Assembly: GCF_016862795.1 (NCBI RefSeq)
Contig: NZ_BONQ01000096.1
Location: 1 to 64,000, forward strand
Source of the DNA: Dactylosporangium siamense
GTDB lineage: Bacteria > Actinomycetota > Actinomycetes > Mycobacteriales > Micromonosporaceae
Direction: 5' to 3'
DNA length: 64,000 nucleotides
The notes beneath the pieces are model-generated. The model ran no database searches. It saw nothing but the letters and a program-made list of their open reading frames with translations, and was not told where the DNA came from. Made by a program: the position numbers and the translations under genes. Shown here piece after piece: positions 22,695 to 31,445 of this stretch (the stretch's first letter is position 1; the number at the start of each line of letters is the position of its first letter).

Positions 22695-23825
22695 ATGCCT
22701 GTCGACGCGCCTCCGCCCCGTATCCGCAGCGACGACCCGGCGTCGTTCGCGGCGTCCGTCCTGCGGGACCGCCACCCGGCGATCGTCGCCCGGGTCCTGG
22801 CGGACCTTCCGCTCCCGGCGGCGGCCCGCGACGGGCTTGCAGGCCTCTTGCAGGACCCGACGGTGACCCCGCTGCCGCGTGACGCCCACGACCATGAGGA
22901 CTGGGACCGCTGGGGCGAGCCGTACTTCGGGCAGTCGATGTTCGAGGTGCCGTTCCTGTGGGCGGAGAACTACTTCTACCGGCGGCTGCTGCACGCGACC
23001 GGGTATCACGAGCCGGGTCCGTGGCGGGGGATCGACCCGTTCGGGCCGCAGAAGGCCGCGGACCTGCCCGGTGAGGACGAGCTGCGCGCCGTGCAGGAGT
23101 CGGGGGACGCGCTGCTGCACCTCCCGGAGGACGAGCAGGCCTCGGCGCTGGTCGCGGCGGCGCTGTGGGGCAACCGGGCCGACCTCGGCTTCCAGCTGGC
23201 GCACGGTCTTGCGCAGGCGCAGGCCGATCTCGTCGCCGACGACACCGAGCTGCTCTGGAAGCGGCTCGCCGGTGGCGGCACCGTCTGTGTGGTCGCGGAC
23301 AACGCCGGCCGGGAGCTGCTGCCGGACCTGGTGCTCATCGACTTCCTGCTGCGGGCCGGCCGGGTCAGGCGCGTCGAGCTGCACGTCAAGCCCGCGCCGT
23401 ACTTCGTCTCCGACGCGCTGACCGCCGACGTGCTCGCCGAGCTGCGGCGCTTCCCGGCGGACAGCGCCATCGGCCGCCGGCTGTGGGCGGCGCTGCGCGC
23501 GGGGACCCTGGAGCTGGTCACCGACCCGTTCTACTGCGCGCCGCTGGAGTTCGCGCAGCTGCCGGCCGGCCTCGCCGCCCGCTTCGGGGCGGCGACGCTG
23601 ACCATCCTCAAGGGCGATCTCAACTACCGGCGGCTGGTCGGGGATCGCAGCTGGGCGCCGGAGACGTCGTTCGCGGATGTCACCGGATACTTTCCCGGGC
23701 CGGTCGCGGCCCTGCGGACGGTGAAGTCGGACGTGGTCGTCGGGTTGGCCGCGGGCGTCGAGGAGCGGCTACCCGCGTCATGGCGCACCAGCGGCGCTTT
23801 TGCCATGGTCCAAGTGCGGGGTTGA
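22695..23825 (+). CDS. Damage-control phosphatase, ARMT1 / DUF89 family
   Basis: 376 residues. The metal and phosphate-binding signatures of DUF89 phosphatases are present: VVADNAGRELLPDLVLIDFL and ILKGDLNYRRLVGDRSW, plus VTGYFPGPVAALRTVKSDVV near the end. This family hydrolyses phosphate from damaged or over-abundant phosphometabolites such as sugar phosphates. An N-terminal helical region (about 1-170) is typical of the ARMT1 branch. No operon partner is evident; the gene stands alone and diverges from DUF1232. Confidence 0.85.
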   Translation: MPVDAPPPRIRSDDPASFAASVLRDRHPAIVARVLADLPLPAAARDGLAGLLQDPTVTPLPRDAHDHEDWDRWGEPYFGQSMFEVPFLWAENYFYRRLLHATGYHEPGPWRGIDPFGPQKAADLPGEDELRAVQESGDALLHLPEDEQASALVAAALWGNRADLGFQLAHGLAQAQADLVADDTELLWKRLAGGGTVCVVADNAGRELLPDLVLIDFLLRAGRVRRVELHVKPAPYFVSDALTADVLAELRRFPADSAIGRRLWAALRAGTLELVTDPFYCAPLEFAQLPAGLAARFGAATLTILKGDLNYRRLVGDRSWAPETSFADVTGYFPGPVAALRTVKSDVVVGLAAGVEERLPASWRTSGAFAMVQVRG

Positions 23826-24101
23826 AACAGCGGCGGTGTCGGTGGTGAAGGTCGGTCCGGCCCAGATGCGCTTCGTCGTCATGGTGAGCACTCTGCCGGG
23901 CGGGACTTGGCGGCCACTTGCGGTCGGCTTGCGAAAGCCCTCAAGGGTGGCCGGGGTCACGCATCGACCGCGCTCGTCACCGGAAATATCCGACATGAGC
24001 TGGCAAACCTTAACCCAGACTTGAGGGCCCCTTCATTGACGCTCCCACCCGGGTAGGCGAAGCATTGCCATCGGCGAGGCGGTCGCACCTGTGGAGGAGT
24101 C

Positions 24102-26099
24102 ATGGGTCATCGCATCGGCAAGCTCGTCCCGTTCTCGATCCAGGTGGTGATCGTGGCGGTCGTCGCGGCCGGGGGCACGGCCGTCGCCGCTGCCGCGGTG
24201 AACGACGCGGTGAACGACGCGGTCACCGGCCGGCACCGTCCGCCCGGGCGCGGCGGCGGCGTCGACCTGGAGGTGCAGAGCCTCGACGGCTCCGGCAACA
24301 ACCGCGCGCATCCCCGGTGGGGCAGGGCCGGGCTGCCGTACAGCCGGGTCGCACCGGCCCGCTACGCCGACGGCCGCGGCGCGATGGTCCAGGGGCCCGA
24401 CGTGCGCTGGATCAGCAACCGCGTCTTCAACGACACGAACCAGAACATCTTCACCGACCGCCGGGTGAGCCAGTGGGGCTTCGTCTGGGGCCAGTTCGTC
24501 GACCACACGATCGGCCTGCGCGAGGAGGCCGGCCCGAAGGACTCCAGTGCGGAGCCGGCCGACATCGCCTTCAACCCGGCCGACCCCCTGGAGTCGTTCA
24601 CCAACACCCTCGGCGCCATCCCGTTCACGCGCTCGAAGCCCGCGGCCGGGGTGTCCGGGCCGCGCCAGCAGACGAACCTCGTCAGCTCCTACGTCGACGC
24701 CTGGGCCGTGTACGGCGGCACCCAGGAACGCCTCGAGTGGCTGCGGGAGGGCCCCGTCGACGGCGACATGACGAACAACGGGCCGCACCTGCTGCTGCCG
24801 GGCGGCTACCTGCCGCGTCGCGACAGTCGCGGCGACCCCGGCACCGCACCGGCGATGGCGGTCGACGGGATGCTGCTCGGCCGGCCCGGGCGCGCCGCCG
24901 TCGCCGGTGACCAGCGGGCCAACGAGAACATCGCGCTCACCGCCGTGCAGACCCTGTTCGCCCGGGAGCACAACCGGATCGTCGACCTGCTGCCCGCGTC
25001 GCTCAGCGCCGAACAACGCTTCCAGATCGCGCGCCGGGTCGTCATCGCCGAGCAGCAGTACATCACCTACGAGCAGTTCCTGCCGGCGCTCGGGGTCACC
25101 CTGCCGCGGTACCGCGGCTACCGCTCCGACGTCGACGCGACGCTGTCCAACGAGTTCGCGACCGTCGGGTACCGCGCGCACAGCATGATCCACGGCGAGC
25201 TCGAACTGGCGTCGGACGCGGGCCGCTACAGCGCCGCGACCCTGCGGCAGCTGCAGCGCGGCGGCGTCGAGGTGGAGATCGTCGGCGACGAGGTCGAGGT
25301 GGCGGTGCCGCTCAACGTCGCCTACTTCAACCCGGACCTCGTCCAGACGCTGCAGCTCGGGCCGCTGCTGCGGGGCATCGGCTCGGAGGCGGAATACCGC
25401 AACGACGAGCAGATCGACAACCAGCTGCGCAGCGTCCTGTTCCAGGTCCCGGTCGCCGGCAACCCGCAGTGCCTCGACGGGCCGACCCTCCCGCAGTGCT
25501 TCCGCGGGGTCGTGGACCTCGGCGCGGTCGACGTGCAGCGCGGCCGCGACCACGGCATCCCGAGCTACAACCAGCTGCGCCGCGCGTACGGGCTGCCGGC
25601 CCGCCGCACGTTCCGCGCCGTCACCGGCGAGGCGTCGGAGAGCTGGCCGGGCGACCCGGAACTGAGCGCGGGCAAGGAGATCGACGACCCGTCGGCGCTG
25701 GACTTCGTCGCCCTGTTCGACGCCGACGGCAAGCGGGTCGACCCGTCCTCGGAGGCGGCGGAGGCGTCGGTCACCCGTGGGGTGCGGCGCACACCACTGG
25801 CCGCCCGGCTCAAAGCGGTCTACGGCTCCGTCGACCGGGTCGACGCGTTCGTCGGGATGGTCGCCGAGCCGCACGTGCGCGGCACCGAGTTCGGTGAGCT
25901 GCAGCTGGCGATCTGGGCCCGCCAGTTCGAGGCGTTGCGCGACGGCGACCGGTTCTTCTACCGCAACGACCCGGGCCTGGAGATGATCCGGAGGGTGTAC
26001 AGGGTGGATTTCCGCCGGAACCTGGGTGATGTCATCGCCCTGAACACCGACATCCCACGGGCCGGTCTCGCCGCCGACGTGTTCCGGGCGCCCGCATGA
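24102..26099 (+). CDS. Secreted animal-type haem peroxidase
   Basis: 665 residues with GGAGG 8 nt before ATG 24102. A Sec-type N-terminus (FSIQVVIVAVVAAGGTAVAA) precedes the An_peroxidase fold. The distal His is in WGQFVDHTIGL. FAREHNRIVDLLP follows. The probable proximal His is in VGYRAHSMIHGELE, with VDVQRGRDHGIPSYNQLRRA as the late signature. It would use H2O2 to oxidise substrates or halides outside the cell. Two 12-bp repeats (GTGAACGACGCG at 24198 and 24210) lengthen the segment after the signal. The 276-bp gap upstream (23826-24101) shows no clear gene. Confidence 0.85.
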   Translation: MGHRIGKLVPFSIQVVIVAVVAAGGTAVAAAAVNDAVNDAVTGRHRPPGRGGGVDLEVQSLDGSGNNRAHPRWGRAGLPYSRVAPARYADGRGAMVQGPDVRWISNRVFNDTNQNIFTDRRVSQWGFVWGQFVDHTIGLREEAGPKDSSAEPADIAFNPADPLESFTNTLGAIPFTRSKPAAGVSGPRQQTNLVSSYVDAWAVYGGTQERLEWLREGPVDGDMTNNGPHLLLPGGYLPRRDSRGDPGTAPAMAVDGMLLGRPGRAAVAGDQRANENIALTAVQTLFAREHNRIVDLLPASLSAEQRFQIARRVVIAEQQYITYEQFLPALGVTLPRYRGYRSDVDATLSNEFATVGYRAHSMIHGELELASDAGRYSAATLRQLQRGGVEVEIVGDEVEVAVPLNVAYFNPDLVQTLQLGPLLRGIGSEAEYRNDEQIDNQLRSVLFQVPVAGNPQCLDGPTLPQCFRGVVDLGAVDVQRGRDHGIPSYNQLRRAYGLPARRTFRAVTGEASESWPGDPELSAGKEIDDPSALDFVALFDADGKRVDPSSEAAEASVTRGVRRTPLAARLKAVYGSVDRVDAFVGMVAEPHVRGTEFGELQLAIWARQFEALRDGDRFFYRNDPGLEMIRRVYRVDFRRNLGDVIALNTDIPRAGLAADVFRAPA

Positions 26100-26152
26100 C
26101 TTCACGGCATGACTTCACGGTTTTGTTCCGTAGACCTGGGTAGGACCGCGCA

Positions 26153-26650
26153 ATGCAACCTGAAGCCGACGAGTCGGTGCCGGAGCTGGCGACGCAGCCT
26201 GACGACGAGCCGCCGGCGCCCGCGCCACCGCAGTCCGCACCGAACGAGCCTGCCCAGGTCAGTCCTGCGCCGGTGAACCCAGCACAGTCCGGTTCAGCAC
26301 AGTCCGGCTCAGCACAGTCTGGTTCAGCACAGCTCAACGGGGGGTCGTACCGCGCGAAGACCGGCGGGACGTCCGCCGCCGCGCTCGCGTCGATGTGGAA
26401 CGAGTCCGACCGGCAGCGCATCCGCGGCCGGTGGCTGGAGCTGCAGTCGAAGTTCCTCGACGACCCGCACCTGGTCGCCGGGGAGGCCGAACGGCTCGTC
26501 CAGGAGGCGGTCACGTCCCTGACCGCCTCCCTCGACGCCCGGCGGACCCAGCTGCACCAGCAGCGGGCCGGCCGCGGTCTCGACACCGAGAACCTGCGCG
26601 CCTCGCTGCGCGACTACCGCGAGTTCCTCGACCGCATTCTCGGCCTCTGA
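26153..26650 (+). CDS. Module-sharing protein 1: Pro/Ser-rich N-terminus plus helical module
   Basis: 165 residues. The N-terminal half is low complexity (repeats of SGSAQ encoded by 15-bp units near 26285-26332). The C-terminal 80 residues are the helical module shared with the next three genes: RWLELQSKFLDDP, GEAERLVQEAV, LDARRTQLHQQ and YREFLDRILGL. No membrane segment is present. Function unknown. This is the first of four adjacent genes, so they are probably made together. Confidence 0.6.
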   Translation: MQPEADESVPELATQPDDEPPAPAPPQSAPNEPAQVSPAPVNPAQSGSAQSGSAQSGSAQLNGGSYRAKTGGTSAAALASMWNESDRQRIRGRWLELQSKFLDDPHLVAGEAERLVQEAVTSLTASLDARRTQLHQQRAGRGLDTENLRASLRDYREFLDRILGL

Positions 26651-26660
26651 AGGGTTTCAC

Positions 26661-27335
26661 ATGAACTCGACGACGATCACGATCGGCCTGGTCGTGCTGG
26701 CCCTGGCGGTCGGTGGCTGGATCCTGCTGCGCGGCGGCAAGGAGGAGGACGAGGAGGAGACGGCCACCACGTCGGGCCCGCCCGCGCCCCGCCCGCCGGC
26801 CGCCGGCATGGCCGCGCCGAACGGGATGGCGTCTCCGAACGGCATGGTCGCTCCCAACGGGATGGCCGCTCCCAACGGCATGGTCGCTCCGAACGGCATG
26901 GTCGCTCCCAACCAGATGGCGGCACCCAACGGGATGGCGGCGCCCGGCTACGGCGCGCAGGTTCCCAACGCCGCGTACGGCGCCGCGTACGGGGCGGCCG
27001 CCTCCCCGGCGGTTCCCGCGCCCATGTCGTCGGTCCCGGCGACCGGGTCGTCCTACTTCACGGGGGCGACGTCCCCGTTGACGTCGGAGGGTCACGCGTA
27101 TGAGGTGCGCGCCCGCTGGCAGGAGCTGCAGCTGCGGTTCGTCGACGACCCGCAGACCGCGGCCGGTGAGGCCGAACGACTCGTCGACGATGCCCTGGCC
27201 GGGGTGACGGCGTCGCTGAACGCCCGCAAGGACCAGCTCAGCTCCTGGCGGGCCAGTGGCCGCGACGACACCGAGCAGCTGCGGGCGGCGGTGCACGGGT
27301 ACCGCGACTTCCTGACCCACCTGGTCGGGCCGTGA
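26661..27335 (+). CDS. Module-sharing protein 2: membrane anchor, hexapeptide repeat, helical module
   Basis: 224 residues from ATG 26661 (AAGGG upstream), only 10 nt after gene 1. One N-terminal membrane helix (ITIGLVVLALAVGGWILL) and an acidic patch lead into about eight M-x-A-P-N-G hexapeptides (26808-26946). A Tyr/Ala linker follows, then the shared module (RWQELQLRFVDDP, GEAERLVDDAL, DQLSSWRASGRDDTEQL, YRDFLTHLVGP). The layout suggests a module displayed on a flexible stalk at the membrane. Four 17-bp tandem units straddle its stop codon. Confidence 0.6.
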   Translation: MNSTTITIGLVVLALAVGGWILLRGGKEEDEEETATTSGPPAPRPPAAGMAAPNGMASPNGMVAPNGMAAPNGMVAPNGMVAPNQMAAPNGMAAPGYGAQVPNAAYGAAYGAAASPAVPAPMSSVPATGSSYFTGATSPLTSEGHAYEVRARWQELQLRFVDDPQTAAGEAERLVDDALAGVTASLNARKDQLSSWRASGRDDTEQLRAAVHGYRDFLTHLVGP

Positions 27336-27387
27336 GCCTGGTCGGGCCGTGAGCTTGCTCGGGCCGTGAGCTTGCTCGGGCCGTGAG
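27320..27387 (+). repeat. Four 17-bp tandem repeats at the end of gene 26661-27335
   Basis: Units of the form C(C/T)TG(G/C)TCGGGCCGTGAG occupy 27320-27336, 27337-27353, 27354-27370 and 27371-27387. The first contains the stop codon of the gene; the others lie in the gap before the next gene. Confidence 0.85.
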
Positions 27388-27461
27388 TGAACCGCCCGGA
27401 ATGACCGTTCTCGTTTGATACCTCGCGTCATGCGGAATACCTCCTGTGAAGGAGGACCGCC

Positions 27462-28073
27462 ATGACAACCACCCAAGTTCTCATCACGATCGTCGTGCTC
27501 CTGGTGATCGCTGCGATCGGTTACGGCATCTGGTTCGTCACCCGGCGGCGGGCGCTGCAGCACCGGTTCGGCCCCGAGTACGACCGGGCCGTCGCCGACG
27601 GTGACAGCCGCGCCGCCGCCGAACGTGAACTCCGCGAGCGCGAGCGGCGCCACGCCGAGCTCGAGCTGCGCGACCTCACCCCCGAGGCGCGCACCCGCTA
27701 CACCGCCGCCTGGGAGGAGATCCAGGCCCGGTTCCTGGACGACCCGGCCGGTGCCGTCCGCGACGCCGACGCGCTCGTCACCGAGCTGATCGCCGAGCGC
27801 GGGTATCCGAGCGGCGAGTACGAGGAGCAGGTCGCGCACCTGTCGGTCGAGCATGCCCGCACCCTCGGCCACTACCGCGACGCGCACGAGATCAGCCTGG
27901 TCAGCGACCGTGGCGAGGCCACCACCGAGCAGCTGCGGCAGGCCGTCGTGCACTACCGCACGCTCTTCTCCGACCTGCTCGGCGCAGACGCCGCCGCGGT
28001 TGGGACTGAGGCTGCCGTGCCCGCGCAGCGCGATCCCGAGGACGCCCCCCACGACACCAGCCGCCGGTCGTAG
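27462..28073 (+). CDS. Module-sharing protein 3: membrane-anchored, widespread form
   Basis: 203 residues with GGAGG before ATG 27462. One N-terminal helix (VLITIVVLLVIAAIGYGIWF) is followed by a charged Arg/Glu linker and the module in its longer form (RYTAAWEEIQARFLDDP, ADALVTELIAERGYPSGEYE, ALGHYRDAHE-like helix, TTEQLRQAVVHYRTLFSDLL). Proteins of this exact layout are common in actinobacteria as hypothetical proteins. It is probably the ancestral copy from which the neighbours' module was drawn. Function unknown. Confidence 0.6.
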   Translation: MTTTQVLITIVVLLVIAAIGYGIWFVTRRRALQHRFGPEYDRAVADGDSRAAAERELRERERRHAELELRDLTPEARTRYTAAWEEIQARFLDDPAGAVRDADALVTELIAERGYPSGEYEEQVAHLSVEHARTLGHYRDAHEISLVSDRGEATTEQLRQAVVHYRTLFSDLLGADAAAVGTEAAVPAQRDPEDAPHDTSRRS

Positions 28074-28093
28074 GGCCGGGAAAGGAATCCCTG

Positions 28094-29113
28094 ATGCAGG
28101 ATCAACGCGGCAATCTCGACGAGGGCCACGTGCCCGCTCCCCGCGACCCGTCCGACGACACCTACCGACCCGACGACACCTACCGACCCGATGACGTCCA
28201 GACCGATGACGCCCGGCTCGATGACGTCCGGACCGATGACGCTGCCGTGGGCACGCACGAGACGTACCCGGCCGGCACGTACGCGTCGGGCTCGGTGGCC
28301 GCCGACGCCGACCGTGACGACCTGACCGACCGCGACGACGTCGAAGTGGTCGACCACGACCGGGCGCTCGCTGCCGAAGAGGCCGAAGCCGAGCGCGACG
28401 ACGAGGTCGAAGCCGAGCGCGAGGCCGACGAGATCGAGGCGCACGAGGAGAACGAGGCGCGCGGCGACGGTGACTTCGTCCCCGCGGACGTCGACCCGCC
28501 GGCCGACGAGACCGACGAGACCGACGAGGTTGCGGAAGCCGACGAGACCGACGAGGCCGAGACCGCGGACGCGGAGGACGCCGAGGATCGCGCCTGGGCG
28601 GCGGAGCACGCGACGCAGTTGCGCGCCGGCTCGCTCGACGCCGACGCCGCCGCCGACGAGGCTCGCGACGACACCAGCGAGGCGCTCGAAGCCGACGAGG
28701 CTCGTGACGACACCAGCGAGGCGCTCGAAGGCGGCGAGGCGCTCGACGCCGGCGACGTGGTCGCTGTCCCCGTCCCAGACACCGACACCGACGCCGACAC
28801 CGCCGCCGACGTTGGGCTGCTGCCCGGGGCGGTCGAGGCGGTGCCGATCGGGGCGATCTGGGCCGACGGTGCCGCGGACGGGCTGCGGGAGCGGTGGCGG
28901 GAGCTGCAGCTGCGGTTCATCGACGACCCGCGGTCCGTGGCGGGCGAGGCGGACCAGCTCGTCGCCGAGGTGGTCTCGACCGTCACCGGCGCGCTCGAGT
29001 CGCAGCGGGCGCAGCTGAGCGCCTGGCAGACGGACGGCGTCGACGACACGGAGCAGTTGCGGGCGGCGGTCCGCCAGTACCGCGACTTCTTCAACCGCCT
29101 GCTCGGCCTCTAG
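28094..29113 (+). CDS. Module-sharing protein 4: acidic repeat region plus helical module
   Basis: 339 residues with AAAGGA before ATG 28094. The first 255 residues are extremely acidic and repetitive (DDTYRPDDTYRPDD; DETDETDEVAEADETDEAE), including two 39-bp units at 28652-28690 and 28691-28729. The C-terminal 80 residues are the shared module (RWRELQLRFIDDP, GEADQLVAEVV, LESQRAQLSAW, YRDFFNRLLGL). No membrane helix is present. It may be a soluble partner of the anchored members. A strong hairpin after the stop (29122-29156) ends the four-gene set. Confidence 0.6.
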   Translation: MQDQRGNLDEGHVPAPRDPSDDTYRPDDTYRPDDVQTDDARLDDVRTDDAAVGTHETYPAGTYASGSVAADADRDDLTDRDDVEVVDHDRALAAEEAEAERDDEVEAEREADEIEAHEENEARGDGDFVPADVDPPADETDETDEVAEADETDEAETADAEDAEDRAWAAEHATQLRAGSLDADAAADEARDDTSEALEADEARDDTSEALEGGEALDAGDVVAVPVPDTDTDADTAADVGLLPGAVEAVPIGAIWADGAADGLRERWRELQLRFIDDPRSVAGEADQLVAEVVSTVTGALESQRAQLSAWQTDGVDDTEQLRAAVRQYRDFFNRLLGL

Positions 29114-29121
29114 GCGCACCG

Positions 29122-29156
29122 CCACCGGGTGGCTTCCCCGCGAAGCTACCCGGTGG
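29122..29156 (+). terminator. 15-bp hairpin ending the module-gene operon
   Basis: CCACCGGGTGGCTTC (29122-29136) pairs with GAAGCTACCCGGTGG (29142-29156) through one G-U pair and a 5-nt loop, starting 8 nt after the stop. There is no T run, which is common for actinomycete terminators. Confidence 0.7.
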
Positions 29157-29159
29157 TAG

Positions 29160-29189
29160 CCTCCCTGGTACCAGTCGGTACCAGGGAGG
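29160..29189 (+). promoter_or_regulatory. Perfect inverted repeat covering the monooxygenase ribosome site
   Basis: CCTCCCTGGTACC (29160-29172) and GGTACCAGGGAGG (29177-29189) are 13-bp perfect arms around AGTC. The right arm ends in GGGAGG, the ribosome-binding site of the gene starting at 29194. As DNA it could be an operator; as RNA it would bury the ribosome site in a 13-bp stem. It follows the hairpin at 29122-29156 by only 3 bp. Confidence 0.7.
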
Positions 29190-29193
29190 TCGC

Positions 29194-30651
29194 ATGCACG
29201 TCAGGGTCGCGATCGTCGGTGCGGGGTTCGGCGGGCTGGGTGCCGCGATCCGGCTCAAGCAGCGGGGCCATGACGACTTCGTCGTCTTCGAGCGGGCCGC
29301 GGAGCTCGGTGGCACGTGGCGGGACAACGCGTATCCGGGCTGCGCCTGCGACGTCCCTTCGCACGTCTACTCGTTCTCCTTCGCGCTGAACCCGGCGTGG
29401 AGCAGCACCTACTCGCCGCAGCCCGAGATCTGGGCGTACCTGCGCGACTGCGCGGACCGGTACGCGCTGCGGCCCAGCATCCGCTTCGACACCGACGTGC
29501 GACAGGCCTCCTGGGACGCCACCGCGGGCCACTGGCGGATCGAGACGTCACAGCGCGGATCACAGCGCGAGTGGACCGCGGACGTGCTGATCAGCGCGGG
29601 CGGCCCGCTCAACGAGCCGGTGATCCCGAAGCTGCCCGGCCTGGAGACGTTCCGCGGCGAGACGTTCCACTCCTCCCGCTGGAACCACGACCACGATCTC
29701 ACCGGCCGCCGCGTCGCGGTCATCGGCACCGGGGCGTCGGCGGTCCAGTTCGTGCCGGCGATCCAGCCGTCCGTCGAGCGGCTCGCCCTCTTCCAGCGCA
29801 CCGCCGCATGGGTCATGCCGCGCAACGAGCGGCCGCTGCGGCGCTGGGAGCACACGGTGTACCGGCGGATCCCGGGCGCGCAACGACTGATGCGCACGCT
29901 CGTCTACTGGGCGATCGAGTCGACCGTCATCGGCTTCCTGCGGCCGGGGGTGATGCGGCTGGCGCAACGGATCGCGCTGCGCAACCTGCGGACCGCGGTC
30001 ACCGACCCGGCGCTGCGCGAACGGCTCACCCCCGGCTACGCGATGGGCTGCAAACGGGTCCTGAAGTCCAACACCTACTACCCGGCCCTCGCGCGGGACA
30101 ACGTCGACGTGGTGACCGAGCCGATCGCGGAGATCCGTCCACAGGGGATCGTCACCCGCGACGGCGTCGAGCACGAGGTCGACACGATCATCTTCGGCAC
30201 CGGGTTCCGCGTCACCGACCTGCCGATCGCCGAACGGGTCCGGGGCCGGGACGGGCGCAGCCTCGCCGAGGTGTGGCAGGGCAGCCCAGAGGCGTACCGC
30301 GGCACGACCGTCGCCGGCTTCCCCAACCTGTTCCTCCTGCTCGGCCCCAACACCGGCCTCGGCCACAACTCCGTCGTGCTGATGATCGAGGCGCAGATCG
30401 AGTACATCCTCGGCGCGCTGCGCACCCTGGGGCGCGGGGCACGCAGCCTCGAACCGCGGGCGGAGGCGCAGCGGGCGTTCACCGCCGCCGTCGACCGGCG
30501 CATGGCGGGCACCGTCTGGGCGACCGGTGGCTGCAGCAGCTGGTACATCGACGCGACCGGCCGCAACTCGACCCTCTGGCCAGGGTCCACCTGGCGGTTC
30601 CGCCAGCGGATGAAACGCTTCGACGTCACGGCATACGAGGTGACCGCATGA
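29194..30651 (+). CDS. Baeyer-Villiger-type flavin monooxygenase
   Basis: 485 residues. The FAD site is VAIVGAGFGGLGAAIRL near the N-terminus, and the NADPH-side glycine motif is VAVIGTGASAVQ near residue 175. FRGETFHSSRWNHD is the Baeyer-Villiger fingerprint F-x-G-x3-H-x3-W in a slightly altered form, and IIFGTGFRVTD is the C-terminal signature. The enzyme would insert oxygen beside a ketone to give an ester or lactone, using NADPH and O2. Its stop overlaps the start of an alpha/beta hydrolase, which could cleave that product. A perfect inverted repeat masks its ribosome site. Confidence 0.85.
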   Translation: MHVRVAIVGAGFGGLGAAIRLKQRGHDDFVVFERAAELGGTWRDNAYPGCACDVPSHVYSFSFALNPAWSSTYSPQPEIWAYLRDCADRYALRPSIRFDTDVRQASWDATAGHWRIETSQRGSQREWTADVLISAGGPLNEPVIPKLPGLETFRGETFHSSRWNHDHDLTGRRVAVIGTGASAVQFVPAIQPSVERLALFQRTAAWVMPRNERPLRRWEHTVYRRIPGAQRLMRTLVYWAIESTVIGFLRPGVMRLAQRIALRNLRTAVTDPALRERLTPGYAMGCKRVLKSNTYYPALARDNVDVVTEPIAEIRPQGIVTRDGVEHEVDTIIFGTGFRVTDLPIAERVRGRDGRSLAEVWQGSPEAYRGTTVAGFPNLFLLLGPNTGLGHNSVVLMIEAQIEYILGALRTLGRGARSLEPRAEAQRAFTAAVDRRMAGTVWATGGCSSWYIDATGRNSTLWPGSTWRFRQRMKRFDVTAYEVTA

Positions 30652-31445
30652 CCCTGCACAGTGCCCCGCAGCGCACCCACCTGCACAGTGTCCGGAAGGG
30701 CTCCGGTGCGCCGCTGGTGCTCATCCACGGCATCGGCCACCACTGGCGCGCCTGGGAACCCGTCATCGACCTCCTCGCCGAGCACCACGACGTGATCGCG
30801 ATCGACCTCCCGGGCTTCGGGCGGTCACCGGCCCCCGCGGAGAACCGCGGCATGCCGAGCGCCGTCGAGGCCCTCGCGGCGTACTTCGCCGAGAACGGCC
30901 TGGACCGGCCGCACGTCGCCGGCAACAGCCTCGGCGGCGCCATCGCCCTGGAGCTCGCCGCCGCCGGTCACGCCCGCTCGGCCACCGCCCTGTCCCCGGC
31001 CGGCTTCTGCACCCCCGCCCAGGTGCGCCGGGCGCTGAGCATCCTGCGCGGCCACCGGGTCGGCGCCTTCACCCCGACGCCGCTGCTGAAGGTCTTCTAC
31101 CGCACCGGCTTCGGCAAGGCGTTCTCCTTCGGCTGGCTGGTCCGCGACCCCGGCGTCCTCACCGCCGAGCGCGCCCTCGCCGACACCCTGGCGCTGCGCG
31201 GCGGCAAGGGCTTCGGCGCGGTCGCCCGCCACGGCCGGAACTACGCCTTCACCGTGCGACCCGAGGTCCCGGTCACGATCGCGTGGGGCTCCCGCGACCG
31301 GATCTTCCTGCCGGTCCAGGCCGGTGTCGCCCGGGACCGCCTTCCCGACGCCCGGCACGTCACCCTCGACGGCTGCGGCCACGTCCCGATGAGCGACGAC
31401 CCGGCCCTGGTCGCCGGCGTCATCCTGCGGACGACCCAGCGCTAG
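30648..31445 (+). CDS. Alpha/beta hydrolase (probable esterase)
   Basis: 265 residues, ATGA overlap with the monooxygenase. The fold markers are VLIHGIGHHWRAWEPVI (oxyanion region), VAGNSLGGAIALELA (nucleophile Ser in G-N-S-L-G), AWGSRDRIFLPVQ (Asp) and LDGCGHVPMSDDP (His). Translational coupling to a Baeyer-Villiger enzyme suggests it hydrolyses the ester or lactone that enzyme makes. Its stop codon overlaps the stop of the convergent alcohol dehydrogenase gene by 4 bp. Confidence 0.85.
   Translation: MTLHSAPQRTHLHSVRKGSGAPLVLIHGIGHHWRAWEPVIDLLAEHHDVIAIDLPGFGRSPAPAENRGMPSAVEALAAYFAENGLDRPHVAGNSLGGAIALELAAAGHARSATALSPAGFCTPAQVRRALSILRGHRVGAFTPTPLLKVFYRTGFGKAFSFGWLVRDPGVLTAERALADTLALRGGKGFGAVARHGRNYAFTVRPEVPVTIAWGSRDRIFLPVQAGVARDRLPDARHVTLDGCGHVPMSDDPALVAGVILRTTQR

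Noticed and set aside
22323-23384. A 353-residue frame ending in the DUF1232 sequence
   Set aside because: Only the last 113 codons, from the ATG at 22664, match the family. The rest is antisense to the ARMT1-type gene.
23778-23996. A 72-codon minus-strand ORF in the gap before the peroxidase gene
   Set aside because: It overlaps the end of the ARMT1-type gene, lacks a ribosome site and resembles no protein I know.
26808-26946. Regular 18-bp repeats resembling a CRISPR array
   Set aside because: The units abut without spacers and stay in frame, encoding M-x-A-P-N-G hexapeptides inside a gene.
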